The notes: generated by a model from the letters alone, not told the origin. A DNA stretch of 10,214 nucleotides from Burkholderiales bacterium (GCA_021298875.1 JAJTHJ010000343.1:1-10214), one strand, 5' to 3'. Shown: positions 1-7,025, counted from the first letter of the stretch. Numbers and translations: made by a program.

Positions 1-327
1 CACCGCGGCCAGCACATACTCGGCCAGGTCGCCCGCCATGCCGGCGTCTTCGAGCCGCACCAGCGGCAGCTCGAGCGGCAGGTTCGGCAGCGCCAGCAGC
101 GCATCGACGCCAGCGCCGAGATTGAACACCGCGCGTAGCCGCCGCTGTTCGTCGAACAACGCCGGCGGCGGGCGCCACACCACCGCGCAGTCGGCGGGCG
201 TGGCCGTCGGGTCGGCTTCGGTCCGGCGGGCATCGCGGAAGAAGATCTCGGCCGCCGGCAGATGCGCGGCGAGCGCCGCCGCGTACCGCTCGACCGCCGG
301 CCCGCTCGCGCAAACCACGATCTTCAT
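1..327 (-). CDS. ghrA: Glyoxylate/hydroxypyruvate reductase A-type 2-hydroxyacid dehydrogenase, N-terminal part (cut by window edge)
   Basis: Seen: 109 codons from the ATG at 327 run off the left edge. The N-terminus (MKIVVCASGPAVERYAAAL) is followed by VVWRPPPALF at about residues 48-57, then the stretch NLGAGVDALLALPNLPLELP and RLEDAGMAGDLAEYV. Family knowledge: GhrA of E. coli has the matching pattern (ALVWHPP, LGAGVDSIL, RLEDTGMGEQMQEYA). GhrA-type enzymes reduce glyoxylate and hydroxypyruvate with NADPH in the cytoplasm. The NAD(P)-binding Rossmann core and the catalytic Arg/Glu/His lie outside the window, so activity cannot be judged. The start overlaps the stop of the FkbM gene as ATGA (327-324), and AAGGGG stands 5 bases upstream as a ribosome site. 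It is probably the last or a late gene of the same transcript. The subfamily call is good; the exact substrate is not determinable. Confidence 0.85.
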   Translation of the reverse strand, partial: MKIVVCASGPAVERYAAALAAHLPAAEIFFRDARRTEADPTATPADCAVVWRPPPALFDEQRRLRAVFNLGAGVDALLALPNLPLELPLVRLEDAGMAGDLAEYVLAAV

Positions 328-1172
328 TGCTGCCCCTTGCGTCGGCCGTGCGACGGGTGTTGCCGGCTGTCGGCGACGGGGGCCAGACCCTTGGCCTCGG
401 TGGCGGCCGCGCGCGGCAGCGCGAGCATGTTGTACGAGGCGATGTCGTCGAAGAGGTTCTCGCCGTCGCCGGCAAAGTTGTCGGGGTTGAACAGCCGCGG
501 GAAGTGCCACCACAGCGCGTAGCCCGCCGCCCACAGCCATTCGATCAGCGCCTGCGACTGCTCGGCGCGGTCGTTCTCCAGGTACAGCAGCGGCCGGCAG
601 CGGGCGAGCGTGCCGGCGGCGCCGCGCAGCACCTCGAGTTCGAAGCCCTCGACGTCCATCTTCAGCAGGCCGACGCGCTCGCTGCCGAGATCGTCGTCCA
701 GCCGCAGGCAGCGCACCGCGGTGCGGCCGGCGGCCGCCTCGCGCTGCATGGCCACGCCGCCGAAGTTGCCGCGCGCGCGGTAGTCGGGAGCATCGAAGTA
801 CAGCGTGCCGGGCTCGGCGCCACAGGCCGCTGCTTGAGCCCCCACGTTGCCGATGCCGTTGACGGCGAGATTGGCGCACAGCGTCCGGAACATCGCCGGC
901 TGCGGCTCGTAGGCGAGCAGCCGCCGCTGCTGCCCGGCGAGCGCGCGCGCCAGCGGTACCGTGTGCGTGCCGATGTTGGCGCCGACCTCGACCACCGTGC
1001 CGCCGGCGCGCAGCAGTTGCAGCAAGAACTGCACTTCCTGCTCGCAGCACTCGCCGTAGCGGATGAAGGAGCGGCCGATGAACACGTCGGCGGCGTGCGC
1101 CAGCATCCAGCCGTGCCGTCCCTGCACGAGGCGCAGGCCGGGCGCGGTCTCGATGCTCTGCGGCGCGGGCAC
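324..1172 (-). CDS. FkbM family SAM-dependent methyltransferase
   Basis: Seen: 282 residues. SAM-binding motif I is VVEVGANIGTHTVPLA at residues 60-75, with an acidic strand-2 end (AYEPQPAMF, 87-95) that would hold the ribose. The FkbM hallmark LLKMDVEGFELEVLRGA is at 169-185, followed by LLYLEND (195-201). The tail, residues 255-282, is Ala/Arg/Lys-rich and looks unstructured. Family knowledge: FkbM-fold enzymes usually O-methylate sugars, polyketides or lipids; the substrate cannot be read from sequence. The start is a GTG: an in-frame TAA lies three codons upstream, and GGAG at 1182-1185 sits 9 bases before the GTG. Only 6 bases separate it from the liuD stop, and its own stop overlaps the ghrA start as ATGA. 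It is therefore a late operon member, but no obvious role in leucine breakdown is known to me. Confidence 0.85.
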   Translation of the reverse strand: MPAPQSIETAPGLRLVQGRHGWMLAHAADVFIGRSFIRYGECCEQEVQFLLQLLRAGGTVVEVGANIGTHTVPLARALAGQQRRLLAYEPQPAMFRTLCANLAVNGIGNVGAQAAACGAEPGTLYFDAPDYRARGNFGGVAMQREAAAGRTAVRCLRLDDDLGSERVGLLKMDVEGFELEVLRGAAGTLARCRPLLYLENDRAEQSQALIEWLWAAGYALWWHFPRLFNPDNFAGDGENLFDDIASYNMLALPRAAATEAKGLAPVADSRQHPSHGRRKGQQ

Positions 1173-1178
1173 GCCAGC

Positions 1179-3188
1179 TTACTCCGCCAGCGCGATCAGT
1201 TGCGCGCCCTCGGCCATCTGCTCGCCGACCGCGCAGCAGACCTCGGCTACCACGCCGTCGGCCGGCGCCAGCAGCGTGTGTTCCATTTTCATCGCCTCCA
1301 TCACCACCAGCGGCGCGCCGCGCGCCACCCGCGCGCCTTTGGCGGCATGCACGGCGATCACCTTGCCCGGCATCGGCGCGGCGAGGGTGCCGCTGCCGAA
1401 GTCGCTGTCGTCGGCATGGGCGATGGGGTCGAGCAGCGTCAGCACGCGGTGGCGACCGTCGAGAAAGACATGCAGATCGTCGCCGTCGCGCACCACGTCG
1501 GCGGTGAAGCTGCGGTCGGCCAGACGCAGCGGGAGCCGCGTGCCGCCGACCGCGGCGATGGCGAGCGGCAGTCGCGCGCCGCCGCGCACGAAGTGCAGAC
1601 CGTCGCGCGCGTATTCGAGTGCCACGCGCTGCGTGTCGGCGCCGCTGCGCAGGTCGATCTCGCGCAGGTACGTGGTGTTCAGCCGCCAGCCGGCGCGCGC
1701 CGACCAGGGGTCGGCGGCGGCGGCCGCAGCCTCGTCGGCCACCAGCCGAGCGCAGGCGGCCGCCAGTTGCGCGTCGCTCGGTGCGCCTTCGGGCGCGAAG
1801 AGCCGCTCTTGCGTGCGGGCGATCAAGCCGGTGTCGAGTTCGGCGCGGGCGAAGCTGCCCTCGGCCACCAGCCGCGCCAGGAAGTCCACGTTGTTGGCCA
1901 CGCCAACGATGTGCGTGTCGGCCAGCGCCGCAGCCAGCCGCGCCAGCGACTGCGCGCGGTCTTCGCCCCAGACGATCAGCTTGGCGATCATCGGGTCGTA
2001 ATACGGCGTGATCGCATCGCCTTGGCGCACGCCGCCGTCCACCCGCACCGGCGCGGGGTCGTGGAAATCATTGTCGTCGGCATTGCGGCGGAACTCCACC
2101 GCCGCCGGCAGCGCCAGGTGCTTGAGCGTACCTATCGACGGCAGAAAGCCCTTGTCCGGGTTCTCCGCGTAGATGCGCGCTTCGATCGCATGGCCGCGGA
2201 TGGCGAGATCGCTTTGCGCGACCGGCAGCCGCTCGCCGCTCGCCACGCGCAACTGCCACTCGACGAGGTCGTGGCCAGCGATCATTTCGGTCACCGGATG
2301 CTCGACTTGCAGGCGCGTGTTCATCTCCATGAAGTAGAACGTCCCGTCCTGCGCCGCAATGAACTCCACGGTGCCCGCGCCCACGTAACCGACCGCGCGC
2401 GCCGCGGCCACCGCGGCCTCGCCCATCTCGGCCCGACGCTCGGGCGTCATGCCGGGGGCGGGCGCTTCTTCCAGCACCTTCTGGTGGCGGCGCTGCACCG
2501 AGCAGTCGCGCTCGAATAGGTACAGCGCGTTGCCGTGGCTGTCCGCGAAGACCTGAATCTCGATGTGCCGCGGCCGTTGCAAGCAACGTTCAATGAGCAC
2601 GCGATCGTCGCCAAACGAGGCCGCCGCTTCGCGCTTGCAAGAGGCGAGCGCCGCGGCGAAGTCCGCACTGCGCTCCACGACCCGCATGCCCTTGCCGCCG
2701 CCGCCGGCGCTCGCCTTGATCAGCAGCGGGTAGCCGATGCGGTCCGCCTGCGCTTGCAGGAAAGCCGCATCCTGCTCCGCGCCGTGGTAGCCGGGCACGA
2801 GCGGCACGCCGGCGCGCTCCATCAGCGCTTTGGCTTCGGACTTGCTGCCCATCGCGCGGATGGCCGCCGGCGGCGGGCCGATGAACGCGAGGCCCGCGTC
2901 CGCGCAGGCGGCGGCGAAATCCTCGTTCTCCGACAGGAAGCCGTAGCCGGGGTGCACCGCTTGTGCACCCGTCGTGCGCGCGGCGGCAACGATGGCGTCG
3001 CCACGCAGATAACTTTCGCGTGCCGGTGAGGGACCGAGGCGCACCGCTTCGTCGCACAAGGCGACGTGACGCGCGGTGGCGTCTGCATCCGAGTACATCG
3101 CTACCGTACGCACGCCCAGCCGCCGAGCGGTCGCAGCCACGCGGCACGCAATCTCACCGCGGTTGGCAATCAGAATCTTGTCGAACAT
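1179..3188 (-). CDS. liuD: Biotin-dependent acyl-CoA carboxylase alpha subunit, probably 3-methylcrotonyl-CoA carboxylase
   Basis: Seen: 669 residues, typical length for a fused biotin carboxylase plus biotin carrier. The N-terminus is FDKILIANRGEIACRV. The biotin carboxylase part includes HPGYGFLSEN (79-88), the ATP-grasp glycine loop SAGGGGKGM (160-168), ERDCSVQRRHQKVLEEAPAP (226-245) and the active-site strand FMEMNTRLQVEHPVTE (286-301). The biotinyl domain is C-terminal, with EAMKMEH and the acceptor Lys at 634. Family knowledge: the enzyme carboxylates biotin with ATP and bicarbonate; a separate beta subunit transfers the carboxyl to the acyl-CoA. Inference: nearby LiuC points to methylcrotonyl-CoA rather than propionyl- or geranyl-CoA. 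The beta subunit (liuB) is not in the window. GGGGAG stands 3 bases before the ATG. A 48-base gap separates it from the lipoprotein gene upstream. Confidence 0.9.
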   Translation of the reverse strand: MFDKILIANRGEIACRVAATARRLGVRTVAMYSDADATARHVALCDEAVRLGPSPARESYLRGDAIVAAARTTGAQAVHPGYGFLSENEDFAAACADAGLAFIGPPPAAIRAMGSKSEAKALMERAGVPLVPGYHGAEQDAAFLQAQADRIGYPLLIKASAGGGGKGMRVVERSADFAAALASCKREAAASFGDDRVLIERCLQRPRHIEIQVFADSHGNALYLFERDCSVQRRHQKVLEEAPAPGMTPERRAEMGEAAVAAARAVGYVGAGTVEFIAAQDGTFYFMEMNTRLQVEHPVTEMIAGHDLVEWQLRVASGERLPVAQSDLAIRGHAIEARIYAENPDKGFLPSIGTLKHLALPAAVEFRRNADDNDFHDPAPVRVDGGVRQGDAITPYYDPMIAKLIVWGEDRAQSLARLAAALADTHIVGVANNVDFLARLVAEGSFARAELDTGLIARTQERLFAPEGAPSDAQLAAACARLVADEAAAAAADPWSARAGWRLNTTYLREIDLRSGADTQRVALEYARDGLHFVRGGARLPLAIAAVGGTRLPLRLADRSFTADVVRDGDDLHVFLDGRHRVLTLLDPIAHADDSDFGSGTLAAPMPGKVIAVHAAKGARVARGAPLVVMEAMKMEHTLLAPADGVVAEVCCAVGEQMAEGAQLIALAE
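1182..1185 (-). promoter_or_regulatory. Ribosome-binding site fixing the GTG start of the FkbM gene
   Basis: GGAG lies inside the last codons of liuD, 9 bases before the GTG at 1172. No ATG occurs between the in-frame TAA and this GTG, and the next in-frame ATG (residue 23) lies past conserved-looking sequence, so the GTG is the likely start. Confidence 0.55.
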
Positions 3189-3236
3189 GGTCTCCCCGCG
3201 GTCGCGGCGCTCAATCTCGGGCCAATTCTCGCGCAG

Positions 3237-3776
3237 CTACTTCTTGCCGTCCCGATCCAGATCGAAGGTCGTGTCCTTGATCATCGTGAAATAGCCCTCG
3301 GCCGGGTCGAGCAGCAAGTCGAGCCGCACCGGGAACTCGCGGCGCAATTCCGGCGGCACCTTGCCTTCGTCAAAGCCCACGCTCACCGTCACCGTGGCGC
3401 CCTTGGGAATCGCCTTGAATTCCTGCTTGAGCTTCTGGAACTCGACCACGCTCGCCGGCGACAGCGCAAACACCTGCCAGACGCGTCCCGCGGGCGCGCG
3501 CGGCAGCCGCGGGTCGTCGCGCTGCGGCTGCTGCAACAGGATTGCGTAGCTGCGCTTGGGCGCACCGCCCGGTGGCGCAATCGCGATGTCGATGCGCCCG
3601 CCTTTCATCGTCACGCGCGGATCGACCAGCAGCGCCGCGCGCAGTTCGGCCGGGTCGAGCGCAAACAACTGCTCGGGGCCGAAGTTGCGCAGCTTCCAGA
3701 TCGTCGACACCGGGATCGACAGGCAGCCGGCAAGCAGCGCGGCGGCCAGCGCCACGACCCAGGCGCGCCGCGTCAT
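3237..3776 (-). CDS. Small lipoprotein of unknown function
   Basis: Seen: 179 residues starting MTRRAWVVALAAALLAGC. This is a short basic N-region, a hydrophobic core and a lipobox (L15-A16-G17-C18), so it should be lipidated and held at the inner or outer membrane. The residue after Cys is Leu rather than Asp, which by the E. coli +2 rule favours the outer membrane. The mature part has patterns such as FGPEQLFALDPAELRAA and VSVGFDEGKVPPELRREFPV, and ends FDLDRDGKK. I do not recognise the family. The ATG at 3776 is chosen because it begins the signal peptide and overlaps the stop of the DUF4126 gene as ATGA; there is no clear ribosome site, so translation is probably coupled. The frame runs far upstream only because of the DUF4126 frameshift. 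Confidence 0.75.
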   Translation of the reverse strand: MTRRAWVVALAAALLAGCLSIPVSTIWKLRNFGPEQLFALDPAELRAALLVDPRVTMKGGRIDIAIAPPGGAPKRSYAILLQQPQRDDPRLPRAPAGRVWQVFALSPASVVEFQKLKQEFKAIPKGATVTVSVGFDEGKVPPELRREFPVRLDLLLDPAEGYFTMIKDTTFDLDRDGKK

Positions 3777-4382
3777 GGCGCCCGCGCGCTCGGCGCCAGC
3801 CAACGGAACAGTCGGCGCAGATAGCGCAGCACTTTGGTGAGCAGCCAGATTGCGGCGACCGCCAACACGGCAACCGCCGCCAGCGCGACCCACGGATGAG
3901 CAAACGCCAGCCACAGCAGCCCGCCGGCGGTGAGGTCTTCGGCTACCGACAGGCCGGCGTTGGACAGCGGCTCCGGCGAGGTATTGGCCGCGGCGCGCGT
4001 GCCGCTCTTGGCCAAGTGGCCGGTCGCCGCCAGCGAGCCGCCGACGATGGCGGCAACGACCGTCCACACCGCGCCGTCCACGCCGCCCCAGGCCCCCGCC
4101 GCCGGCGCCGCGCCAGCGGGGATGCGGATGAAGGTCTGCACGCTGTCCCAGGGCGCTGTCCACCCACGGGATCTTGTCGGTGACGAGTTCCACCACGCAC
4201 ATCGCGCCGCTGGCAATGAGCACCCACGGGTGTTGCAGCAGCTGCAACCCGCTCGGCAGTTCGACCCAGCCCGCCCAGCCGGTGAGACCGACGACGAACA
4301 GCACCGCGTACAGGCGCAGCCCGCTGGCAAAGCCGAGCACGGCGGCCAGCGCGAGCAGTTGCGACAGATCGAGCGCGGCCAC
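3773..4382 (-). pseudogene. DUF4126-like integral membrane protein, broken by a 1-base frameshift
   Basis: Seen: the first part (start GTG at 4382; DLSQLLALAAVLGFASGLRL) and the second part (from WDSVQTFIRIPAGA to LRYLRRLFRWLAPSARAP) read well but lie in different frames. They join if one base is removed from the GGG at 4151-4153, giving PWVDSAWDSVQTFIRIPAGA and a protein of about 202 residues. Without that change the first frame continues in poor sequence into the lipoprotein. Hydrophobic segments fall near residues 5-35, 50-70, 90-110 and 140-185. Family knowledge: the DUF4126 pattern (GLRLY near the start, DK-PWVDS-WD followed by FIR-PAGA) matches as I remember it; function is unknown. GAGGAG is 10 bases before the GTG. 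The cause is either a real mutation or a sequencing error in a short G run. Confidence 0.75.
4151..4153 (-). other. Site of the probable single-base insertion in the DUF4126 gene
   Basis: On the coding strand the bases read AGCGCCCTGGGACAGC. Deleting one C restores Ser-Ala-Trp-Asp-Ser-Val and joins the two halves. The overall length from GTG to TGA is 610 bases, which is one more than a multiple of three, as a single insertion predicts. Confidence 0.7.
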
Positions 4383-4386
4383 GCGG

Positions 4387-5220
4387 CTACATCTCCTCGT
4401 CTTCGTCGCTGCCCGAACTCTGTTGCTCGAACTCCACCACCCAGCGCGGCTTGCGCTTGTCCAGAAAACTCGCCACGCCCTCGCGGCCGTCGGCACTCGC
4501 CCGCACGCGCGCGATGCGCTGTGCAGTGTCGGCGAGCAGCGCGTCGGTGAGCGACTGCCCGGCCACGTCGCGCACCAGGCGCTTGGCTTCGATCACCGCC
4601 GCGTCCGAGGTCAACATCAACGCGCCCAGGATTTCGTTGACGCGCGCGTCGAGCGCATCGGGCGCGACCAGTTCATGCACGAGGCCGATGCGGAAGGCTT
4701 CGGCGGCGTCGAACTTCTCCGCGGTCAGCGCGTAGCGGCGCGCCTGCCGCTCGCCAATCGCGCGCACCACATGCGGGCCGATGGTCGCGGGGATCAGCCC
4801 GAGCTTGGTTTCGGACAGGCAGAAGGTCGCCGTCTGCGCGGCGACCACGATGTCGCAGGCCGCCACCAGCCCCACGCCGCCGGCGTAGGCATCGCCGTGC
4901 ACGCGCGCGACGACCGGCTTGGGGCATTCGGCCACGGTGCGCAGCATGGTGGCGAGCGCCAGCGCATCGCGGCGGTTTTCTTCGTCGGAGTAGCCGGCCA
5001 TCCGGCGCATCCAGTCCAGATCGGCGCCGACGCAGAAGGCGGGCCCCTGCGCGGCGAGCACGATCGCGCGCACGCCCGCATCCGCGCCCAGTTGCGTGAA
5101 GGCGGCGGCCAGCTCCGCGATCATCGTTTCGTTAAAGGCGTTGCGCAGCTTTTCGCGCGCGAGCCAGAGCACGGCCACGCGATGGGCCAGATCGAGGCGC
5201 AGGGTGGTGAAGTCGGTCAT
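4387..5220 (-). CDS. liuC: Methylglutaconyl-CoA hydratase (enoyl-CoA hydratase/isomerase family)
   Basis: Seen: 277 residues with a full crotonase fold. The first oxyanion-hole loop is AFCVGADLDWMRRMAGYSDE (61-80), the second is HGDAYAGGVGLVAACDI (108-124), and FCLSETKLGLIPATIGPHVV lies at 133-152. Family knowledge: the MAGYSDEEN and SE-KLGLIPATI patterns are typical of bacterial LiuC, which hydrates 3-methylglutaconyl-CoA to HMG-CoA in leucine breakdown. Compared with rat enoyl-CoA hydratase, Glu137 aligns with catalytic Glu164, while the Glu144 position is Gly117. The C-terminus is an acidic tail (SGSDEDEEM). The ATG overlaps a TGA of an upstream frame as ATGA, and GGAAG lies 8 bases upstream. 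It is followed at 4 bases by the DUF4126 gene. Cytoplasmic. General crotonase identity is near certain; the LiuC assignment rests on motifs plus the nearby carboxylase. Confidence 0.88.
   Translation of the reverse strand: MTDFTTLRLDLAHRVAVLWLAREKLRNAFNETMIAELAAAFTQLGADAGVRAIVLAAQGPAFCVGADLDWMRRMAGYSDEENRRDALALATMLRTVAECPKPVVARVHGDAYAGGVGLVAACDIVVAAQTATFCLSETKLGLIPATIGPHVVRAIGERQARRYALTAEKFDAAEAFRIGLVHELVAPDALDARVNEILGALMLTSDAAVIEAKRLVRDVAGQSLTDALLADTAQRIARVRASADGREGVASFLDKRKPRWVVEFEQQSSGSDEDEEM
4393..4398 (-). promoter_or_regulatory. Ribosome-binding site for the GTG start of the DUF4126 gene
   Basis: GAGGAG forms two of the last codons of liuC and stands 10 bases before the GTG at 4382. 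It supports a start just after the liuC stop (4389-4387) rather than inside liuC. Confidence 0.4.
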
Positions 5221-5390
5221 TGGAGGTTCTTCCGCAAAAAATCGTCGAGCGCCTGAAAGGCCGCGGCGCGCAAGCGTACCGGGTCGGTGCCGTCGAAGCC
5301 CAAGCAGGCGCTAGCGATTGGCTGAGACTTTACCGGTATGCCGCAGCCGCTCGGCCAGTTGCAGAACCAGCAGGAGAGTGCGCCGCAGAG
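5217..5390 (-). pseudogene. Probable 3' remnant of a gene that once preceded liuC
   Basis: Seen: an open frame from just after a TGA (5393-5391) to a TGA at 5219-5217 that overlaps the liuC ATG as ATGA. It has no ATG start. The last 30 codons read naturally for this genome (ending RLRAAAFQALDDFLRKNLQ); the earlier part is Cys/Trp-rich and unlike a protein. The same 4-base overlap is used by real gene pairs throughout the window, which suggests this is the true end of a truncated upstream gene. I do not recognise the sequence. Chance is possible over so short a stretch. Confidence 0.4.
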
Positions 5391-5422
5391 TCAACGCGCC
5401 GCAGGCATCGACTCCGCCCCGG

Positions 5423-6361
5423 TCAGAGCGGCAGCCGCCCGTAGGCGCCCAGCGTGGCCGCGTCGCGCCAGTCGGGCGGCGGCTCGACCGTGGCCCAGTA
5501 CTCGTCCACCTGCGCGATCAGCCCGTCGCGCAGCGTGAAGAGCGAGGTGGCAAAGAAGCGCTGCGGCGGGAGCGTGACTTCGACGAGCGACAGTACGCGG
5601 CCGTCGGTGAGCGCGGCGGCGTCCGCCACGCGCAGCGTCCAGCCTTCCGGGTAGGTCGCGTTCACGCGGACAATGGCATCGACATCGCCGTAGCGCTCGC
5701 CGCTGGTGTGCCAGAGCATCGTGGCGTCGTCCGCGTACAGGCGGCGTACCCCGGTCCAGTCGCGCGCCTGCATCCGCGCCCACAGCGCGCGGATGAGGGT
5801 TACACCATCGACCGGCGCCGGCCAGGGCGCACCGTCGAGCGGCAACACCATCACCACGCTGCGGTAGCGCTTGCCCTGCCACTGAACTTCATCGGCATCG
5901 ATGTAGCCCAGCTTGGCGTAGGCGCGTCGCAGATGCGCGGCCGGCACGGCGGTGTCCAGCGCCAGATAGCGGTAGCCCTGCGCGCGCGCCCAGTCCACGC
6001 ACTGCGCCAGCAGGCGACGGCCGAGGCCGCTGCCTTGAAGCACGGGCTCCACTGCCAGTTGGTGCAAATGCGCAGCGTCATGCCGGCAGAACCACGGCGT
6101 CTGTTCGGCCCACCCAGCCTGTCGCAAGGGATCGTGCGGTCCGGCCACCGTCACCGTGCCGACGATCCGCTCGCTGTCCACGGCAACGAAGCAAGTCCCA
6201 GCCGCGCAGCGCTTGCGCGTGACCTCGACCGTCTGATCGACCGCGGTGTAGTTCAGCCCCATTGCGCCGAGCGGCGCGTAGGCGCGGTGCAGCAGGGCGG
6301 TGAGCGCAGCGAGACAGTCCGTCGAGCGCAGTGGCCGAATCGTTGTGAGAGGGGCGTTCAT
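5423..6361 (-). CDS. GNAT acetyltransferase fused to an NTF2/SnoaL-like domain
   Basis: Seen: 312 residues. Residues 6-175 form a GNAT domain: IRPLRSTDCLAALTALLHRA at the start, GTCFVAVDSERIVGTVTVAG (55-74), and the acetyl-CoA loop LAVEPVLQGSGLGRRLL (102-118) with Q109-G-S-G-L-G114, then AYAKLGYI. Residues 185-300 form a second domain, with LWARMQARDWTGVRRLYADD and the ending DGLIAQVDEYWATVEPPPDW typical of SnoaL/NTF2-like folds. Family knowledge: GNATs move acetyl from acetyl-CoA to amines; SnoaL-like folds bind small ligands or act as enzymes. The substrate is unknown. The ATG at 6361 is preferred over one 12 codons upstream because it overlaps the DprA-like stop as ATGA and has GAGGAAAAG upstream. 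The domain order is unusual and the coupling to a DprA-like gene is notable. Confidence 0.82.
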   Translation of the reverse strand: MNAPLTTIRPLRSTDCLAALTALLHRAYAPLGAMGLNYTAVDQTVEVTRKRCAAGTCFVAVDSERIVGTVTVAGPHDPLRQAGWAEQTPWFCRHDAAHLHQLAVEPVLQGSGLGRRLLAQCVDWARAQGYRYLALDTAVPAAHLRRAYAKLGYIDADEVQWQGKRYRSVVMVLPLDGAPWPAPVDGVTLIRALWARMQARDWTGVRRLYADDATMLWHTSGERYGDVDAIVRVNATYPEGWTLRVADAAALTDGRVLSLVEVTLPPQRFFATSLFTLRDGLIAQVDEYWATVEPPPDWRDAATLGAYGRLPL

Positions 6362-6978
6362 CGGCTTGCTTTTCCTCGTGCCGGCTGTGACGGGCAAAGC
6401 CAGTGCACCGGCCGGCCGCTCGCCGCGAACCCATCCGCCAAGCTCTGTGTACGGCTACCCGCTGCCGCGTACAGCACCACCAACTCGTCGGCCCATTGCA
6501 CGAGCAAACGATTACGCAGCGCGCTCGTCGCCGCGCTGATGCGCCGCTCGCCGAGGCTGGTCGAGGCCAACAGCAGATCGCCGTTTTCGACGGCGGCGAC
6601 CCACGGTTGCGGCAGCCGGTAGTCCGCAATCGCGCGGGCGACAAAGACGATGGCCGGCACGCGGCGCTGCAAGAAGGAGTCGAGACACTCCCGCTCCAGC
6701 GGGGAGTGAAACCCGCTCAACAGAACCCGTCCGTCCGGTTGGTACGACCGCGCCCAATCCAGCGTCTTCAGTATTGCCGTGCCGCTCGCCTTGACCGACC
6801 CGAGCACTCCCAGAGTGGGCCGGCCAAGCAGGTTGCGGTCGCCACGGACTTGCAGGGCCGGGCACAACCCGACCAACCCCGGCGGAAAGCCCGGATCGCC
6901 CGCCGCCAACCGACCCGTCTGCGCAGGGCCGCCGCCTGCCGTAACCCCGCCACGAAAATGAGCGGCCAGATAAGTCAT
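6358..6978 (-). CDS. DprA/SLOG-like Rossmann-fold protein
   Basis: Seen: 206 residues. FPPGLVGLCPALQVRGDRNL (31-50) resembles the DprA entry segment, LGVLGSVKAS (56-65) matches DprA VGSRKAS, LLSGFHSPLERECLDSFL (86-103) stands where DprA has its SGGA-GID loop, and LRNRLLVQWADELVVLYAAA (154-173) followed by GSRTQSLADG matches the C-terminal half of the fold. Family knowledge: DprA loads RecA on incoming ssDNA; SLOG relatives include nucleotide-sensing proteins of conflict systems. The SGFHSPLE variant is one I associate with small stand-alone DprA-like proteins of unknown role. It is about half the length of full DprA, with no SAM-like or winged-helix domain, so a competence role is doubtful. 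The ATG at 6978 has only a weak ribosome site (GGTAAG). Its stop overlaps the GNAT start. Confidence 0.75.
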   Translation of the reverse strand: MTYLAAHFRGGVTAGGGPAQTGRLAAGDPGFPPGLVGLCPALQVRGDRNLLGRPTLGVLGSVKASGTAILKTLDWARSYQPDGRVLLSGFHSPLERECLDSFLQRRVPAIVFVARAIADYRLPQPWVAAVENGDLLLASTSLGERRISAATSALRNRLLVQWADELVVLYAAAGSRTQSLADGFAASGRPVHWLCPSQPARGKASR

Positions 6979-7003
6979 TGACTTACCGGATTTTTTTCTT
7001 GTT

Positions 7004-7025
7004 GGCCGCTTTATTATCCGCGGCC
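7004..7025. repeat. Short inverted repeat with AT-rich loop
   Basis: GGCCGC at 7004-7009 and GCGGCC at 7020-7025 are perfect inverted copies around a 10-base AT-rich loop. No T-run follows on either strand within a few bases, so it does not look like an intrinsic terminator. It could be an operator or chance. Confidence 0.35.

Noticed and set aside
327..2519. A 730-codon plus-strand open frame.
   Set aside because: It lies antisense to the FkbM and liuD genes and is rich in Arg, Ala, His and Gln with no motif. This is the usual mirror frame of GC-rich genes.
3777..4496. A 240-codon N-terminal extension of the lipoprotein frame.
   Set aside because: Its start lies inside liuC, the middle is the first half of the DUF4126 protein, and the rest is out-of-frame sequence. 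It exists only because of the frameshift at 4151-4153.
4174..5256. A 360-codon plus-strand open frame.
   Set aside because: It is antisense to liuC and the DUF4126 gene, has biased low-complexity composition, and shows no recognisable domain.
5342..5393. A TTG-started 17- to 27-codon frame (LTLRRTLLLVLQLAERLR) just after the GNAT-NTF2 gene.
   Set aside because: It looks protein-like but has no ribosome site and ends at a TAG soon after. I could not tell it from chance or from a shifted piece of the remnant before liuC.
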